Positions 20,785 through 30,268 are shown, counted from the stretch's first letter. The stretch is 64,000 bases of DNA from Streptomyces sp. NBC_01304 (GCF_035975855.1 NZ_CP109055.1:4836001-4900000), one strand, 5' to 3'. The notes: generated from the sequence alone by a model not told the origin. Translations and numbers: made by a program.

Positions 20785-21170
20785 CAGGCCCGGGCCTCGT
20801 CGTGCTTCTCGCGGTTCTTGAGCACCGCCTCGGTGCGCTTCTCGGTCCAGCGGGCCAGGGCCAGGACCTGGTCGGCCGCCTCCTCCCCCAGTTCCGTCAG
20901 CGAGTAGTCCACCCGCGGCGGGATCACCGGCTGGGCCTCGCGGTGCACGATTCCGTCGCGCTCCAGGGTCTGCAGCGTCTGGGCCAGCATCTTCTCGCTC
21001 ACCCCGCCGACGTGCCGGCGCAGTTCGCTGAAGCGGTACGAGCGCTCCCTGAGCGCGATCAGGATCAGCACGCCCCAGCGGCTCGTGACGTGCTCCAGGA
21101 CACCGCGCGAGGGGCACATCGGGGCGTTGACGTCCATCTTCATGCCCGACTTCCAGGTGCTAACTTCCAT
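20784..21170 (-). CDS. HxlR-family winged-helix transcriptional regulator
   Basis: A 128-residue MarR-like regulator of the HxlR group. The winged helix spans about residues 25-110 (RWGVLILIALRERSYRFSELRRHVGGVSEKMLAQTLQ in the recognition region). It carries a single N-terminal cysteine in MCPSRG (Cys19, or Cys10 from the later start), placed as in quinone/thiol-sensing YodB-type members. Divergent from an NmrA-type quinone-reductase-like gene, which repeats the E. coli qorB/ytfH arrangement. Start is ATG 21170 or ATG 21143. The latter has GGAAG upstream. Probably represses both genes through the palindrome at 21174-21198. Confidence 0.88.
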   Translation of the reverse strand: MEVSTWKSGMKMDVNAPMCPSRGVLEHVTSRWGVLILIALRERSYRFSELRRHVGGVSEKMLAQTLQTLERDGIVHREAQPVIPPRVDYSLTELGEEAADQVLALARWTEKRTEAVLKNREKHDEARA

Positions 21171-21173
21171 GCC

Positions 21174-21198
21174 AGTACCTTACTTCAAAGTGGGTACT
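21174..21198. promoter_or_regulatory. Candidate HxlR operator
   Basis: AGTACC and GGTACT frame a 13-nt spacer whose centre TTCAA is itself symmetric, making an imperfect 25-bp palindrome centred on 21186. It begins 4 nt upstream of the HxlR start codon and lies in the only intergenic space (113 bp) shared by the two divergent genes. Autoregulation and repression of the partner gene are inferred. Confidence 0.55.
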
Positions 21199-21283
21199 TC
21201 CGATTGGTTAGTGCCCAGCTTACGGTGGGGTCATCCCCGAGGACAAGAGCCTCAGCCCGCACCTCAATGAGCAGGAGCACCCC

Positions 21284-22138
21284 ATGATCGTCGTCACCGG
21301 AGCCACCGGACAGCTCGGCCGTCTCGTCATCGACGGACTGCTCGCCCAGGTCCCCGCCGACCAGGTCGCGGCCGTCGTACGCAACAAGGAGAAGGCGGCC
21401 GACCTGGCCGCGCGCGGTGTCGAGCTGCGGATCGCCGACTACTCCGCGCCCGAGACCCTGGCCGGTGCCTTCGCAGCCGGTGACCGGGTACTGCTGATCT
21501 CCGGCAGCGAGGTGGGCCGCCGGGTGCCGCAGCACCAGGCAGTGATCGACGCGGCGAAGGCGGCGGGGGTCGCGCAGCTCGCGTACACCGGGATCCTGGG
21601 CGGCCCCGAGGCCGACTTCAAGCTCGCCGCCGAGCACAAGGTGACCGAGCAGGCGATCCTCGACTCCGGCCTGCCGTACACCTTCCTGCGCAACGGCTGG
21701 TACCACGAGAACTACACCGCGAACCTGGCCCCGGTCCTGGCGCACGGCGCCGTGGTGTCCAACGCGGGCGAGGGGCGCATCGGTTCCGCCTCGCGCGCCG
21801 ACTACGCCGCCGCCGCGGTCGCCGTGCTGACCGGCGAGGGCCACGAGAACAAGGCGTACGAGCTGAGCGGCGACGTCGCGTGGAGCCTCGCGGAGTACGC
21901 CGCCGAGATCGCCGCGCAGTCCGGCAAGGAGATCTCCTACGCGAACGTCCCGGCCGAGCAGCACCTGGCCGTGCTGACCGGGGCCGGGGTGCCGGCGGGG
22001 TTCGCGGAGATTCTGGTGGACGTGGACGCGGGCATCGCGCGCGGGCTCCTGGCCGGAGGCAGCGGGGATCTTGCCCGGCTCATCGGGCGGCCGACGACTC
22101 CGCTTGCCTCTGCGGTGGCTGTCGCGCTGAAGAGCTGA
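21284..22138 (+). CDS. NmrA/SDR-type NAD(P)-binding oxidoreductase (QorB-like)
   Basis: Atypical short-chain dehydrogenase of the NmrA/QorB group, 284 residues. The Rossmann motif TGATGQLG (5-12) is at the N-terminus. The NADP-type loop follows, and LRNGWYHENYTANL matches the conserved active-site region of NAD(P)H:quinone oxidoreductase 2-like proteins. A good AGGAG lies 6 nt before the ATG. The divergent HxlR gene suggests induction by quinones or electrophiles. Quinone reduction itself is inferred from the family, not shown. Confidence 0.88.
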   Translation: MIVVTGATGQLGRLVIDGLLAQVPADQVAAVVRNKEKAADLAARGVELRIADYSAPETLAGAFAAGDRVLLISGSEVGRRVPQHQAVIDAAKAAGVAQLAYTGILGGPEADFKLAAEHKVTEQAILDSGLPYTFLRNGWYHENYTANLAPVLAHGAVVSNAGEGRIGSASRADYAAAAVAVLTGEGHENKAYELSGDVAWSLAEYAAEIAAQSGKEISYANVPAEQHLAVLTGAGVPAGFAEILVDVDAGIARGLLAGGSGDLARLIGRPTTPLASAVAVALKS

Positions 22139-22160
22139 GGTCGAGTCTGGTCGAGGTCGC

Positions 22161-22175
22161 GGGGGCGCTGCCCCC
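22161..22175 (+). terminator. Hairpin after NmrA-type gene
   Basis: GGGGGC-GCT-GCCCCC, 22 nt after the stop. It forms the 5' part of the second dispersed intergenic repeat. Confidence 0.5.
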
Positions 22176-22207
22176 GGGCCCCCGCTCCTCAAACGCCGGA
22201 GGGGCTG
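22161..22207 (+). repeat. Dispersed Streptomyces-type intergenic repeat, copy 2
   Basis: Hairpin plus core TCAAACGCCGGAGGGGCTG. The 22-bp core (22186-22207) differs from that at 16515-16536 at one base. Here it has not expanded into a tandem array. Confidence 0.6.
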
Positions 22208-22328
22208 ATTCTGGTCTACCTGCGCGGCCCGCCTGTCATGACCGTACTGCGATACGGGTATGACAGACGGGCCCCTTCGGCGCTACCTTCAAGAAGTTGA
22301 CTGTGCTTGAGGATCGCTGGAGGAAGCC

Positions 22329-23351
22329 TTGAAGTCGTCGGGTGAGGGGCGCACCGGGCTCATATGCGGTTTCGCCGCCTATGGGATGTGGGGCCTCGTC
22401 CCGCTGTTCTGGCCGCTGCTCAAGCCGGCCGGGCCGGTCGAGATCCTCGCTCACCGGATGGCCTGGTCGCTCGCCGTCGTGGGGATCGTGCTCCTGGTGG
22501 TGCGGCGCTGGGCATGGGTGCGCGAGTTGCTCGCCCAGCCGAAGAAGCTGGGGCTGCTCGCCGTCGCCGCGACGGTCATCACCCTCAACTGGGGCTTCTA
22601 CATCTGGGCCGTGAACTCCGGCCAGGTCGTGGAGGCCTCGCTCGGCTACTTCATCAATCCCCTGGTGACCATCGCGATGGGCGTGCTCCTCCTCAAGGAG
22701 CGGCTTCGTCCCGCGCAGTGGGCGGCGGTCGGGATCGGCCTCGCGGCCGTCCTGGTCCTTGCCATCGGGTACGGCCGTCCGCCGTGGATCTCGCTGATCC
22801 TCGCCTTCTCCTTCGCGACGTACGGCCTGATCAAGAAGAAGGTCAACATGGGCGGCCTGGAGTCGCTCGCCGCCGAGACCGCGATCCTCTTCGTGCCCGC
22901 GCTCGGCTATCTGCTGCTGCTCGGGGCGCGCGGCCAGTCCGACTTCGGGGCGCACGGCGTCGGCCATGCGGCGCTGCTCGCGGCGACCGGAGTGGTCACC
23001 GCGGTGCCGCTGATCTGCTTCGGGGCCGCGGCGATCCGGGTGCCGCTCTCCACGCTCGGGCTGCTGCAGTATCTGGCGCCGGTGTTCCAGTTCGGGCTCG
23101 GCGTCGTCTACTTCCATGAGGCGATGCCGCCCGAGCGGTGGGCCGGGTTCGGGCTGGTGTGGCTGGCGCTCGCGCTGCTGACCTGGGACGCGCTGCGCTC
23201 CGCGCGCCGCAATCGCTTGGCGGCCGTGCGCTTGGCCGAGACCGGAGCCGGGCCCGGCGTCGAGGCCGTGGCTGTGGCCCCGGCCGTCGCCGAAGAGGCG
23301 TCCGGTTCCGTTCAGGTGGCCGAAGGGGCAACCGGCTCCGGATCCCGCTGA
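22329..23351 (+). CDS. rarD: RarD/EamA-family transporter
   Basis: A 340-residue drug/metabolite transporter of the RarD branch with about ten TM helices. CGFAAYGMWGLVPLFWPLL is the typical first helix. ILAHRMAWSLAV, NSGQVVEASLGYFINPLV and PLSTLGLLQYLAPVFQFGLGV are RarD landmarks. The start is TTG (22329-22331), with GGAGGAAG 4 nt upstream. The final 45 residues are an Ala/Val/Glu-rich cytoplasmic tail. The 3' end overlaps the convergent membrane-protein gene by 40 bp. Substrate unknown. The E. coli name refers to chloramphenicol sensitivity. Confidence 0.9.
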   Translation: MKSSGEGRTGLICGFAAYGMWGLVPLFWPLLKPAGPVEILAHRMAWSLAVVGIVLLVVRRWAWVRELLAQPKKLGLLAVAATVITLNWGFYIWAVNSGQVVEASLGYFINPLVTIAMGVLLLKERLRPAQWAAVGIGLAAVLVLAIGYGRPPWISLILAFSFATYGLIKKKVNMGGLESLAAETAILFVPALGYLLLLGARGQSDFGAHGVGHAALLAATGVVTAVPLICFGAAAIRVPLSTLGLLQYLAPVFQFGLGVVYFHEAMPPERWAGFGLVWLALALLTWDALRSARRNRLAAVRLAETGAGPGVEAVAVAPAVAEEASGSVQVAEGATGSGSR

Positions 23352-24340
23352 GCCAGCGCCGCCGAGATCACCCAGAGCAGGACGAGGTCGAAGGCCAGCT
23401 CGGTCACGGCCGCGAACTGGTTGACGGTGAACTTGAAGATCTGGCCGAACAGCACGTCCACCAGTAGTGCCCTACGCAGCAGTCGCAGCCCCGCCACCTT
23501 GTCCCGGCGCAGCCGGGCCAGGCCCCGCAGGCCGAAGACGGCGGAGGCCGTGGCGCTGATCATCACGCCGATGACCGCGCCCCACTGCGGATCGCGGGCC
23601 AGCTCGCCGTCGGTGACGTCGATGGTCAACGCGAGGGCGTACACGAAGACTTCGAGCATCAGCCAGAGGACGGCGAGCGCGAGCACGAACCGGTTCACCG
23701 CCAGCCGCCGCAGCGAGCCCAGGGCGCGCGAGAGAAGACGTCGTAGCGCGGACGGCTCGGGCTCCGCCCGCTCGGGCACGGCCCTGAGCAGCCGTACGAG
23801 TGCGGCGTCCAGGTCCCGGTCCGAGCCGTCGACCAGACGCAGTACGGTGGCGCGCTGGCCGGGAGTGAGGCCGTCGGTGACGCCGCTCAACAGCAGGTCG
23901 GCGGCCTGCGCGGTGCGCTGTTCGGGAGCCAGGACGTGGGGCGCGCGGCGCGTGCGGTGGGCCAGGACGAGCAGCAGGGCGAAGGCCAGGTAGATGATTC
24001 CGGCCGCGGGTTGGTAGAAGTAGCCCGGCTCGTCGGTGACCTGCTTGCCCACCTCGTCGATGAAGAGCCCGAAGCCGACCCCGCCGACGACGGCACCCCC
24101 GAGCCGCACGGTCCGGCCGAGCAGCGCGAGCAGCAGGACGAGCCCCGCCATCATCAGCAGGCCGCCCCACAGCATGTGCGCGATGTGCAGACGGCCGCTG
24201 CCGCCACCGCCGAGCTTGGGGTAGCCGGCCTGGGCGAGGAAGAAGCGGGTGGCCAGGACCGTGGCGATCCCCGACAGCGCGAAGATCCACAGGTACGAGG
24301 CCGCGCCCGCCCCTCGCACCAGTCCCCAGCGCCGCATCAC
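23312..24340 (-). CDS. Unrecognised seven-helix membrane protein
   Basis: I do not recognise a named family for this 342-residue protein. Hydrophobic segments lie at about 15-35, 52-73, 78-92 and 108-128. A cytoplasmic stretch (about 130-205) is rich in Arg, Leu and Asp. Two further helices near 215-265 and a long C-terminal hydrophobic region (295-335) follow. A motif GFGLFIDEVGKQVTD with GYFYQPAAGIIYLAF sits around helices 3-4. This looks like the conserved core, since charged residues in a helix are unusual. Start GTG 24340 or ATG 24337. It may stand alone: its 3' end overlaps rarD convergently. Confidence 0.75.
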   Translation of the reverse strand: MMRRWGLVRGAGAASYLWIFALSGIATVLATRFFLAQAGYPKLGGGGSGRLHIAHMLWGGLLMMAGLVLLLALLGRTVRLGGAVVGGVGFGLFIDEVGKQVTDEPGYFYQPAAGIIYLAFALLLVLAHRTRRAPHVLAPEQRTAQAADLLLSGVTDGLTPGQRATVLRLVDGSDRDLDAALVRLLRAVPERAEPEPSALRRLLSRALGSLRRLAVNRFVLALAVLWLMLEVFVYALALTIDVTDGELARDPQWGAVIGVMISATASAVFGLRGLARLRRDKVAGLRLLRRALLVDVLFGQIFKFTVNQFAAVTELAFDLVLLWVISAALAQRDPEPVAPSAT

Positions 24341-24440
24341 GCACCCCTTCCGGACGAGGCCCGATCCCCTGCCGGGCCCTTCCAGGGTGGAGGGTGCGGG
24401 GCGCGGGCTGATCCGGAACTCCCCTGAGGAATCCCCTGAG

Positions 24441-24516
24441 TCGGCCCCTAGGGCGTGCTCTCGGTTTCGGCCTCGGGACGTGTCCTCGGCTTCAGCCCTA
24501 GGGCGTGTCCTCGGAC
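24441..24516. repeat. Three degenerate ~25-bp tandem repeats at a gene 3' end
   Basis: Units at 24441-24466, 24467-24491 and 24492-24516, each of the form TCGGCCCTAGGGCGTGTCCTCGG. The third unit contains the CGNR gene stop codon (24498-24500). The first repeats the same CTAGGGCGTG block. Confidence 0.55.
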
Positions 24517-25118
24517 TCCGCGTGCCGGGCCCGGTGGGCCTTCGCCTTCTGGCGGTTGCCGCAGCGTTCCATCGAGCACCAGCGGCGGCGGCCCGGGCGC
24601 GAGGTGTCGACGAAGACCAGGGCGCAGTTGTGTGCCTCGCATTCGCGGATGCGGTGGGCGAAGGGGCCGGTGAACAGGTCCACGGCGTCGCGGGCGACGG
24701 TCGACAGGAGCTGGGTGCCGGTCGCTCCCGGCCCCCAGGTGCGGGTGCCGTCCGCCGCGATACGGGCCGCGAGCGGGGGTTCGGCGGCGGTCGCGTTGAC
24801 CACGTCCAGGTCCGCGGGGCTCGGCGCGCGGCCGTGGGCGCGGTCCACGGCGAGCGGCCAGAGGGCGGCGCGCAGCGCGTGTGCGGCCGCCAACTCGCGC
24901 TGGTCGACGGCTGGTTCGAGGCCGGGGGCGAGTCTGCTTCCGGCCGCCCAGCGCACCAGGTCGGCGGGCTCGCTCAGCACCTCGAAGTCCGGGTAGCGCT
25001 CCGAACCGCCCGTCGGAAGCAGCTCCAGACACAGGGCGCCCGGGTCGAAGTGGAAGGTGCGGCCCTCACGGGCGGTGAGGACGAGACCCACCGGCTCGTC
25101 TCTTGCAGGCGTCAGCAC
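24498..25118 (-). CDS. CGNR zinc-finger (ABATE-domain) protein
   Basis: Putative stress-related transcriptional regulator, 206 residues. An N-terminal ABATE (stress-induced) domain covers about 1-150. The C-terminal CGNR zinc finger has CEAHNCALVFVDTSRPGRRRWCSMERCGNR, with four cysteines and a basic KAKAHRARH tail. Start assigned to GTG 25116-25118, because a TATAGT -10 element lies 6 nt upstream of it on this strand, implying a leaderless mRNA. ATG 25142 would add 8 residues but run through the promoter. Divergent from the glyoxalase-like gene, which it may control. Confidence 0.82.
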   Translation of the reverse strand: MLTPARDEPVGLVLTAREGRTFHFDPGALCLELLPTGGSERYPDFEVLSEPADLVRWAAGSRLAPGLEPAVDQRELAAAHALRAALWPLAVDRAHGRAPSPADLDVVNATAAEPPLAARIAADGTRTWGPGATGTQLLSTVARDAVDLFTGPFAHRIRECEAHNCALVFVDTSRPGRRRWCSMERCGNRQKAKAHRARHAESEDTP

Positions 25119-25119
25119 G

Positions 25120-25138
25120 TAACCACTATAACTGGTTA
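25120..25138. promoter_or_regulatory. Palindromic bidirectional promoter/operator
   Basis: TAACCA (25120-25125) and TGGTTA (25133-25138) enclose CTATAAC. The plus-strand -10 TATAAC (25127-25132) ends 8 nt before ATG 25141. The minus-strand -10 TATAGT (25130-25125) ends 6 nt before GTG 25118. Both genes would start at or within a base or two of their start codons. No Shine-Dalgarno is available to either. Confidence 0.6.
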
Positions 25139-25140
25139 GC

Positions 25141-25641
25141 ATGACCCAGCATCCCGCGCAGCCCGCAGACGCAGATCCCGTACCGCCCGTGGATCCCGTG
25201 CAGTGGAAGATCGTCGTGGACGCCACCGATCCGCACACCCAGGCCGACTTCTGGGCCGGCGCCCTCGGCTACGCGGTCGAGGACAACAGCGCCCTGGTCG
25301 AGCAGCTCCTGGGCAACGGCGTCATCCCGCCCGAGATCACCGTCGAGCACCACGGCCGCCGCGCCTTCCGGGACCTGATCGCGGTGCGGCACCCGGCGGA
25401 TCCGTACGAGGAGAACAGCGGGACCGGGCTCGGGCGGCGGGTGCTGTTCCAGCGCGTACCGGAGAAGAAGTCGGGCAAGAACCGGCTCCACCTGGATCTG
25501 CACTTCGGGCCCGAACGGCGGGACGCCGAGGTGAGCCGGCTCGAAGGGCTCGGCGCGACCGTGCTGTACCGGGTGAACGAGCCGTCGGGGCAGTGGGTGA
25601 CGATGGCCGACCCCGAGGGGAACGAGTTCTGCGTGCAGTAG
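25141..25641 (+). CDS. VOC-superfamily glyoxalase/bleomycin-resistance-like protein
   Basis: A 166-residue vicinal-oxygen-chelate fold protein. The N-terminal beta-alpha-beta unit holds KIVVDATDPHTQADFWAGALGY (about 24-45). The second carries NRLHLDLHFGPERRDAEVSRLEGLGA and ends in MADPEGNEFCVQ, the usual Glu-containing last strand. In this subfamily (glyoxalase_6) the metal and substrate are mostly unknown. No Shine-Dalgarno precedes the ATG, consistent with leaderless expression. Paired head-to-head with the CGNR regulator. Confidence 0.87.
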   Translation: MTQHPAQPADADPVPPVDPVQWKIVVDATDPHTQADFWAGALGYAVEDNSALVEQLLGNGVIPPEITVEHHGRRAFRDLIAVRHPADPYEENSGTGLGRRVLFQRVPEKKSGKNRLHLDLHFGPERRDAEVSRLEGLGATVLYRVNEPSGQWVTMADPEGNEFCVQ

Positions 25642-25808
25642 GCGCGACCCCCAACCGCCGCGGGCGCGACCCCAACTCCTCTATTTTCGGCGGACCTTGG
25701 ACCGGACTCCGCTATACGAACACTCCTGTCCGATTCCTGCTCTTGACGGGTAGTCAAACTCCGCACCACCATGCGGGCACGCATCAGGCACAGCAAGCAC
25801 AGCTCCAG

Positions 25809-27224
<1,416 letters not shown>

Positions 27225-27261
27225 CAACATTCCAGGGAAGAGAAGCAGTTCGGCGACTGTT

Positions 27262-27298
27262 GTCAGCGTGCGTCCGCATGGTGCGGGCGCACGCTGAC
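27262..27298 (+). terminator. Aminopeptidase terminator hairpin
   Basis: 16-bp arms (one G-T wobble) starting GTCAGCGTGCGTCCGC around ATGGT, 38 nt after the stop. Confidence 0.8.
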
Positions 27299-27327
27299 GT
27301 ACGTATGCCGTAGACCTGGGGGGTCCG

Positions 27328-27879
27328 ATGTCCCGCAAGTTCCTGTTCGTGCTCGGCAGCAGTCGCCGCGGCGGCAACACCGAGCTGCTCGCCCGCAGGG
27401 CCGCCGAGCAGCTGCCCGCCGACGTCCACCAGACCTGGCTCGACCTCGAAGAGCTCGCCCTGCCCGACTTCCAGGACCGGCGGCACGACCCCGGCGCCGT
27501 GCACGCGCCGCCGACCGGGGACGCCGCCACGCTCCTCGACGCGACGCTCGACGCGACGGACGTGGTGCTGGTCTCGCCGCTGTACTGGTACTCCGTGTCG
27601 GCCTCCACCAAGCGCTATCTGGACCACTGGTCGGGCTGGCTGCGGGTACGCGAGGCCGACTTCAAGCAGCGGATGGGCGGCCGGCGGCTGTGGGGCGTGA
27701 CGGTGCTCGCGGAGGAGGACGTGACGGTGGCGGATCCGCTGGTCGGTACGTTGCGGAACACGGCCGCGTACATGGGGATGGAGTTCGGCGGGGTGCTGTT
27801 CGGGAACGGGAGCAGGCCGGATGGTGTACTGCTGGACACGGAGGCGCTGAGCCGGGCGAAGGAGTTCTTCGTACGGTGA
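27328..27879 (+). CDS. NADPH-dependent FMN reductase-like flavodoxin-fold protein
   Basis: A 183-residue flavodoxin-fold flavoprotein of the FMN_red/NAD(P)H:quinone reductase group. FVLGSSRRGGNTELLARRAAEQL (7-29) is the FMN phosphate loop and first helix. VVLVSPLYWYSVSASTKRYLDHW (about 88-110) is the second flavin-binding loop with the aromatic/Ser-Ala-Ser pattern. No iron-sulfur motif is present. Likely reduces a quinone, azo compound or metal with NAD(P)H, but the substrate is unknown. The lipoprotein gene follows at 23 nt. Confidence 0.88.
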   Translation: MSRKFLFVLGSSRRGGNTELLARRAAEQLPADVHQTWLDLEELALPDFQDRRHDPGAVHAPPTGDAATLLDATLDATDVVLVSPLYWYSVSASTKRYLDHWSGWLRVREADFKQRMGGRRLWGVTVLAEEDVTVADPLVGTLRNTAAYMGMEFGGVLFGNGSRPDGVLLDTEALSRAKEFFVR

Positions 27880-27902
27880 GGGTCCGGCAACGGGGGTCGC
27901 AC

Positions 27903-28433
27903 ATGAACAGAGCCATGACCACGGCAGTTTCGGCACTCTTCGCCGTGGGAGCCCTTGCGGGGGCCGGCGGTTGCACGGACTCGGGCGGTGCCGGGCAGGC
28001 GGCGGAGCCGAGTTCGGGCACGTCTGCGACGCCGAAGCCGAAGCCCAAGCCGTCCGAGAGCGGCCTGCCGCCTCGGATGAAGAAGCTGATCGAGGCCGCG
28101 CAGGCCACACTCAGCGACGAAGACGACGACAGCAACGGCGACTTCGTCGCCGCGGGCGCGGGTCCGGCCGACGTGCCGCACCGCGACACGATGACCGACC
28201 AGACCGTGCGCGGCGACCGCCTGCTCATCGAGGTCACCTGCGCGGGCAAGGGCACGGTGACCGCCAAGGTCACGTCCGGCAAGTCGAAGGCCTCCGAGCG
28301 TTTGGACTGTGCCGAGGGCCCCAGGCAGCACTTCCTGGAAGTAACGGTCGACTCCCCCGAACTCTCCGTCTCCTTCACCCCCGCCGAGGGCACGGATGCG
28401 GCCACCGCCTATCGCGTGGGCAAGCGGAACTGA
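27903..28433 (+). CDS. Putative secreted lipoprotein
   Basis: A 176-residue exported protein of no recognised family. The N-terminal signal MNRAMTTAVSALFAVGALAGAGG is followed by Cys24, an acceptable lipobox (A-G-G-C). A Pro/Lys linker (PKPKPKPSESG) comes next, then a small domain (about 50-176). Two cysteines (in VTCAGKG and LDCAEG) are likely to form a disulfide. The start was taken at ATG 27903 because upstream in-frame sequence is not signal-like. It may share a transcript with the FMN reductase gene. Convergent with the ABC permease 10 nt away. Confidence 0.75.
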   Translation: MNRAMTTAVSALFAVGALAGAGGCTDSGGAGQAAEPSSGTSATPKPKPKPSESGLPPRMKKLIEAAQATLSDEDDDSNGDFVAAGAGPADVPHRDTMTDQTVRGDRLLIEVTCAGKGTVTAKVTSGKSKASERLDCAEGPRQHFLEVTVDSPELSVSFTPAEGTDAATAYRVGKRN

Positions 28434-28443
28434 CCGGCCAGGT

Positions 28444-29319
28444 CTACGCGTTGATGTCCTTCGCCCCGAACCGAGCCCACGCCCCCGCCCCGAACAGCGC
28501 CGCGTACCACCCCTGCACCTGCAGGTTCTTCAGCAGGTCGTCCCAGTAGACCGGGTCCCGCATCAGGTCCGCGAAGGACAGCCAGTGGTGCGAGAAGAGG
28601 TACGGGTGGAGCGCGTCGAGCTGCGGGATCGAGTCCAGGATCTGCACGGTGATCAGCAGGCCCACGGTCGTCGCCATGGCCGCGATCCCGCTGTTCGTCA
28701 GCGTCGAGACGAAGAGGCCGAGCGCCGCGACCCCGATCAGTGAGGCGGCGACGACCAGGGCGATCAGCAGGGCCCGCCACAGCCCGTCCGCGAGGCTGAT
28801 CCGGGTCCCGGAGATCGTGGTGAGCTCGCCGAGCGGAAAGAGCAGGGCCCCGACCGCGAGCGCCGAGGCCGCGACGGTGAGGGTCGCGACCAGGCAGAAG
28901 GCCAGCGTGGTCGCGTACTTGGCGAGAAGCAGCCGGGTGCGGCCGGCGGGCGCGACGAGGAGATAGCGCAGGGTGCCCGCGCTCGCCTCGCCCGCGATGC
29001 CGTCGCCCGCGATCACCCCGATGGCCATCGGCAGGAAGAAGGGCAGGGTCGCGGCGAGGGCCGTGAAGACCAGGAAGAGGCCGTTGTTGGTGATCTGCGC
29101 GATGAACGCCGGGCCGCCCTCGCCGCCGCCCGCCCCGACGCTGCCCCCGTCGCTCGTCTCGATCTTCACCGCGATGCCGATGAGGACCGGCACGGCCGCG
29201 AGCACCCCGAGCAGCGCGAGGGTGCGCCAGCGCCGGAAGGTCGTCGTCAGCTCGGAACGGAAGAGGCCGAGGGCCCAGATCCGCGGGGGCGAGACCTCCA
29301 GTGCCTCAGCCCGCGACAT
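28444..29319 (-). CDS. ABC-2 type transporter permease
   Basis: Six-helix membrane component of an ABC exporter, 291 residues. The N-terminus (FRSELTTTFRRWRTLALLGV) has the basic cytoplasmic helix before TM1. An extracytoplasmic Gly-rich loop (about 55-75) follows. EASAGTLRYLLVAPAGRTRLLLAKY (about 130-155) is the conserved ABC2_membrane motif. The start overlaps the ATPase gene by 14 bp, so the two form one unit. Cargo unknown: the family includes drug and natamycin-type exporters. Confidence 0.9.
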   Translation of the reverse strand: MSRAEALEVSPPRIWALGLFRSELTTTFRRWRTLALLGVLAAVPVLIGIAVKIETSDGGSVGAGGGEGGPAFIAQITNNGLFLVFTALAATLPFFLPMAIGVIAGDGIAGEASAGTLRYLLVAPAGRTRLLLAKYATTLAFCLVATLTVAASALAVGALLFPLGELTTISGTRISLADGLWRALLIALVVAASLIGVAALGLFVSTLTNSGIAAMATTVGLLITVQILDSIPQLDALHPYLFSHHWLSFADLMRDPVYWDDLLKNLQVQGWYAALFGAGAWARFGAKDINA

Positions 29320-30244
29320 CGAAGCCCTCCCCGGTCAGCTCCACGAAGGCGTCCTCAAGCGAGGCCCGTTCCAGGCCGAAGCCACGGACGCGGATGTCGG
29401 CGCGGACCAACGCCGTGTTGATGTCGGCGAGTTCGGCGGCGGCCGGGGGCTCGCCCGTCACCCGGTCGTCCGTGACCGTCAGGTCCGTCACGCCGTGTTC
29501 CTTCAGTACGCGGGCCGCGTCGGCCGGATCGGGTGTGGTGACGGCGAGCCGGCCACGGGCGGTCGACGCGAGGTCCGCGACCGGGCCCTGGGTGATCAGC
29601 CGGCCACGGGCCATGACGGCGGCGTGCGTGCAGACCTGCTCGATCTCGTCGAGGAGGTGCGAGGAGAGGAAGACCGTGGTGCCGTCGCCCGCCAACTCCC
29701 GGATCAGGGTGCGGATTTCCCGCATGCCCTGCGGGTCGAGGCCGTTGGTCGGCTCGTCGAGGACCAGCAGACGGCGGGGCTGGAGCAGCGCCGCGGCGAG
29801 ACCGAGGCGCTGCTTCATGCCCAGTGAGTACGCCTTCGCCTTCTTGCCAGCCGCGGCGGTCAGGCCGACCCGGTCGAGCGCCTCGGCGACGCGGGCCTTA
29901 CGGGTGCGGGGGTCGGCCGCCGGGTCCGCGGAGTCGAAGCGAAGAAGGTTGTCCCGGCCGTTCAGGAAGCCGTACAGCGCGGGCCCCTCGATCAGCGCGC
30001 CCACCTGCGGCAGCACCGTACGGGCGGCGCGCGGCATGCGCTCCCCCAGGAGGCGGGCCGCGCCGGAAGTCGGCTCGATCAGGCCCATCAGCATCCGGAT
30101 GGTGGTCGTCTTGCCGGAGCCGTTGGGGCCCAGGAAGCCGAAGACGCTGCCGCCGGGGACGGTGAGGTCGAGGTGGTCCACGGCGAGCTGACCGCCGCGG
30201 AAGCGCTTGGTCAGGCGCTGCGTTTCGATCACTGGGCCATCCAT
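29306..30244 (-). CDS. ABC transporter ATP-binding protein
   Basis: Nucleotide-binding subunit, 312 residues, of the DrrA/CcmA-like exporter class. Walker A GPNGSGKT is at 39-46, the signature is YSLGMKQRLGLA, Walker B is LLVLDEPTNGLDP, and the switch histidine lies in VFLSSHLLDEIEQV. The C-terminal about 90 residues form the regulatory DUF4162-like domain seen in drug-resistance ATPases. It is cotranscribed with the permease. A strong terminator (30269-30304) separates it from the upstream LolA-like gene, so the ABC genes probably have their own promoter in the 112-bp gap. Confidence 0.93.
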   Translation of the reverse strand: MDGPVIETQRLTKRFRGGQLAVDHLDLTVPGGSVFGFLGPNGSGKTTTIRMLMGLIEPTSGAARLLGERMPRAARTVLPQVGALIEGPALYGFLNGRDNLLRFDSADPAADPRTRKARVAEALDRVGLTAAAGKKAKAYSLGMKQRLGLAAALLQPRRLLVLDEPTNGLDPQGMREIRTLIRELAGDGTTVFLSSHLLDEIEQVCTHAAVMARGRLITQGPVADLASTARGRLAVTTPDPADAARVLKEHGVTDLTVTDDRVTGEPPAAAELADINTALVRADIRVRGFGLERASLEDAFVELTGEGFDVAG

Positions 30245-30268
30245 ACGGTCCCCCGTCGTCGTACGGCG

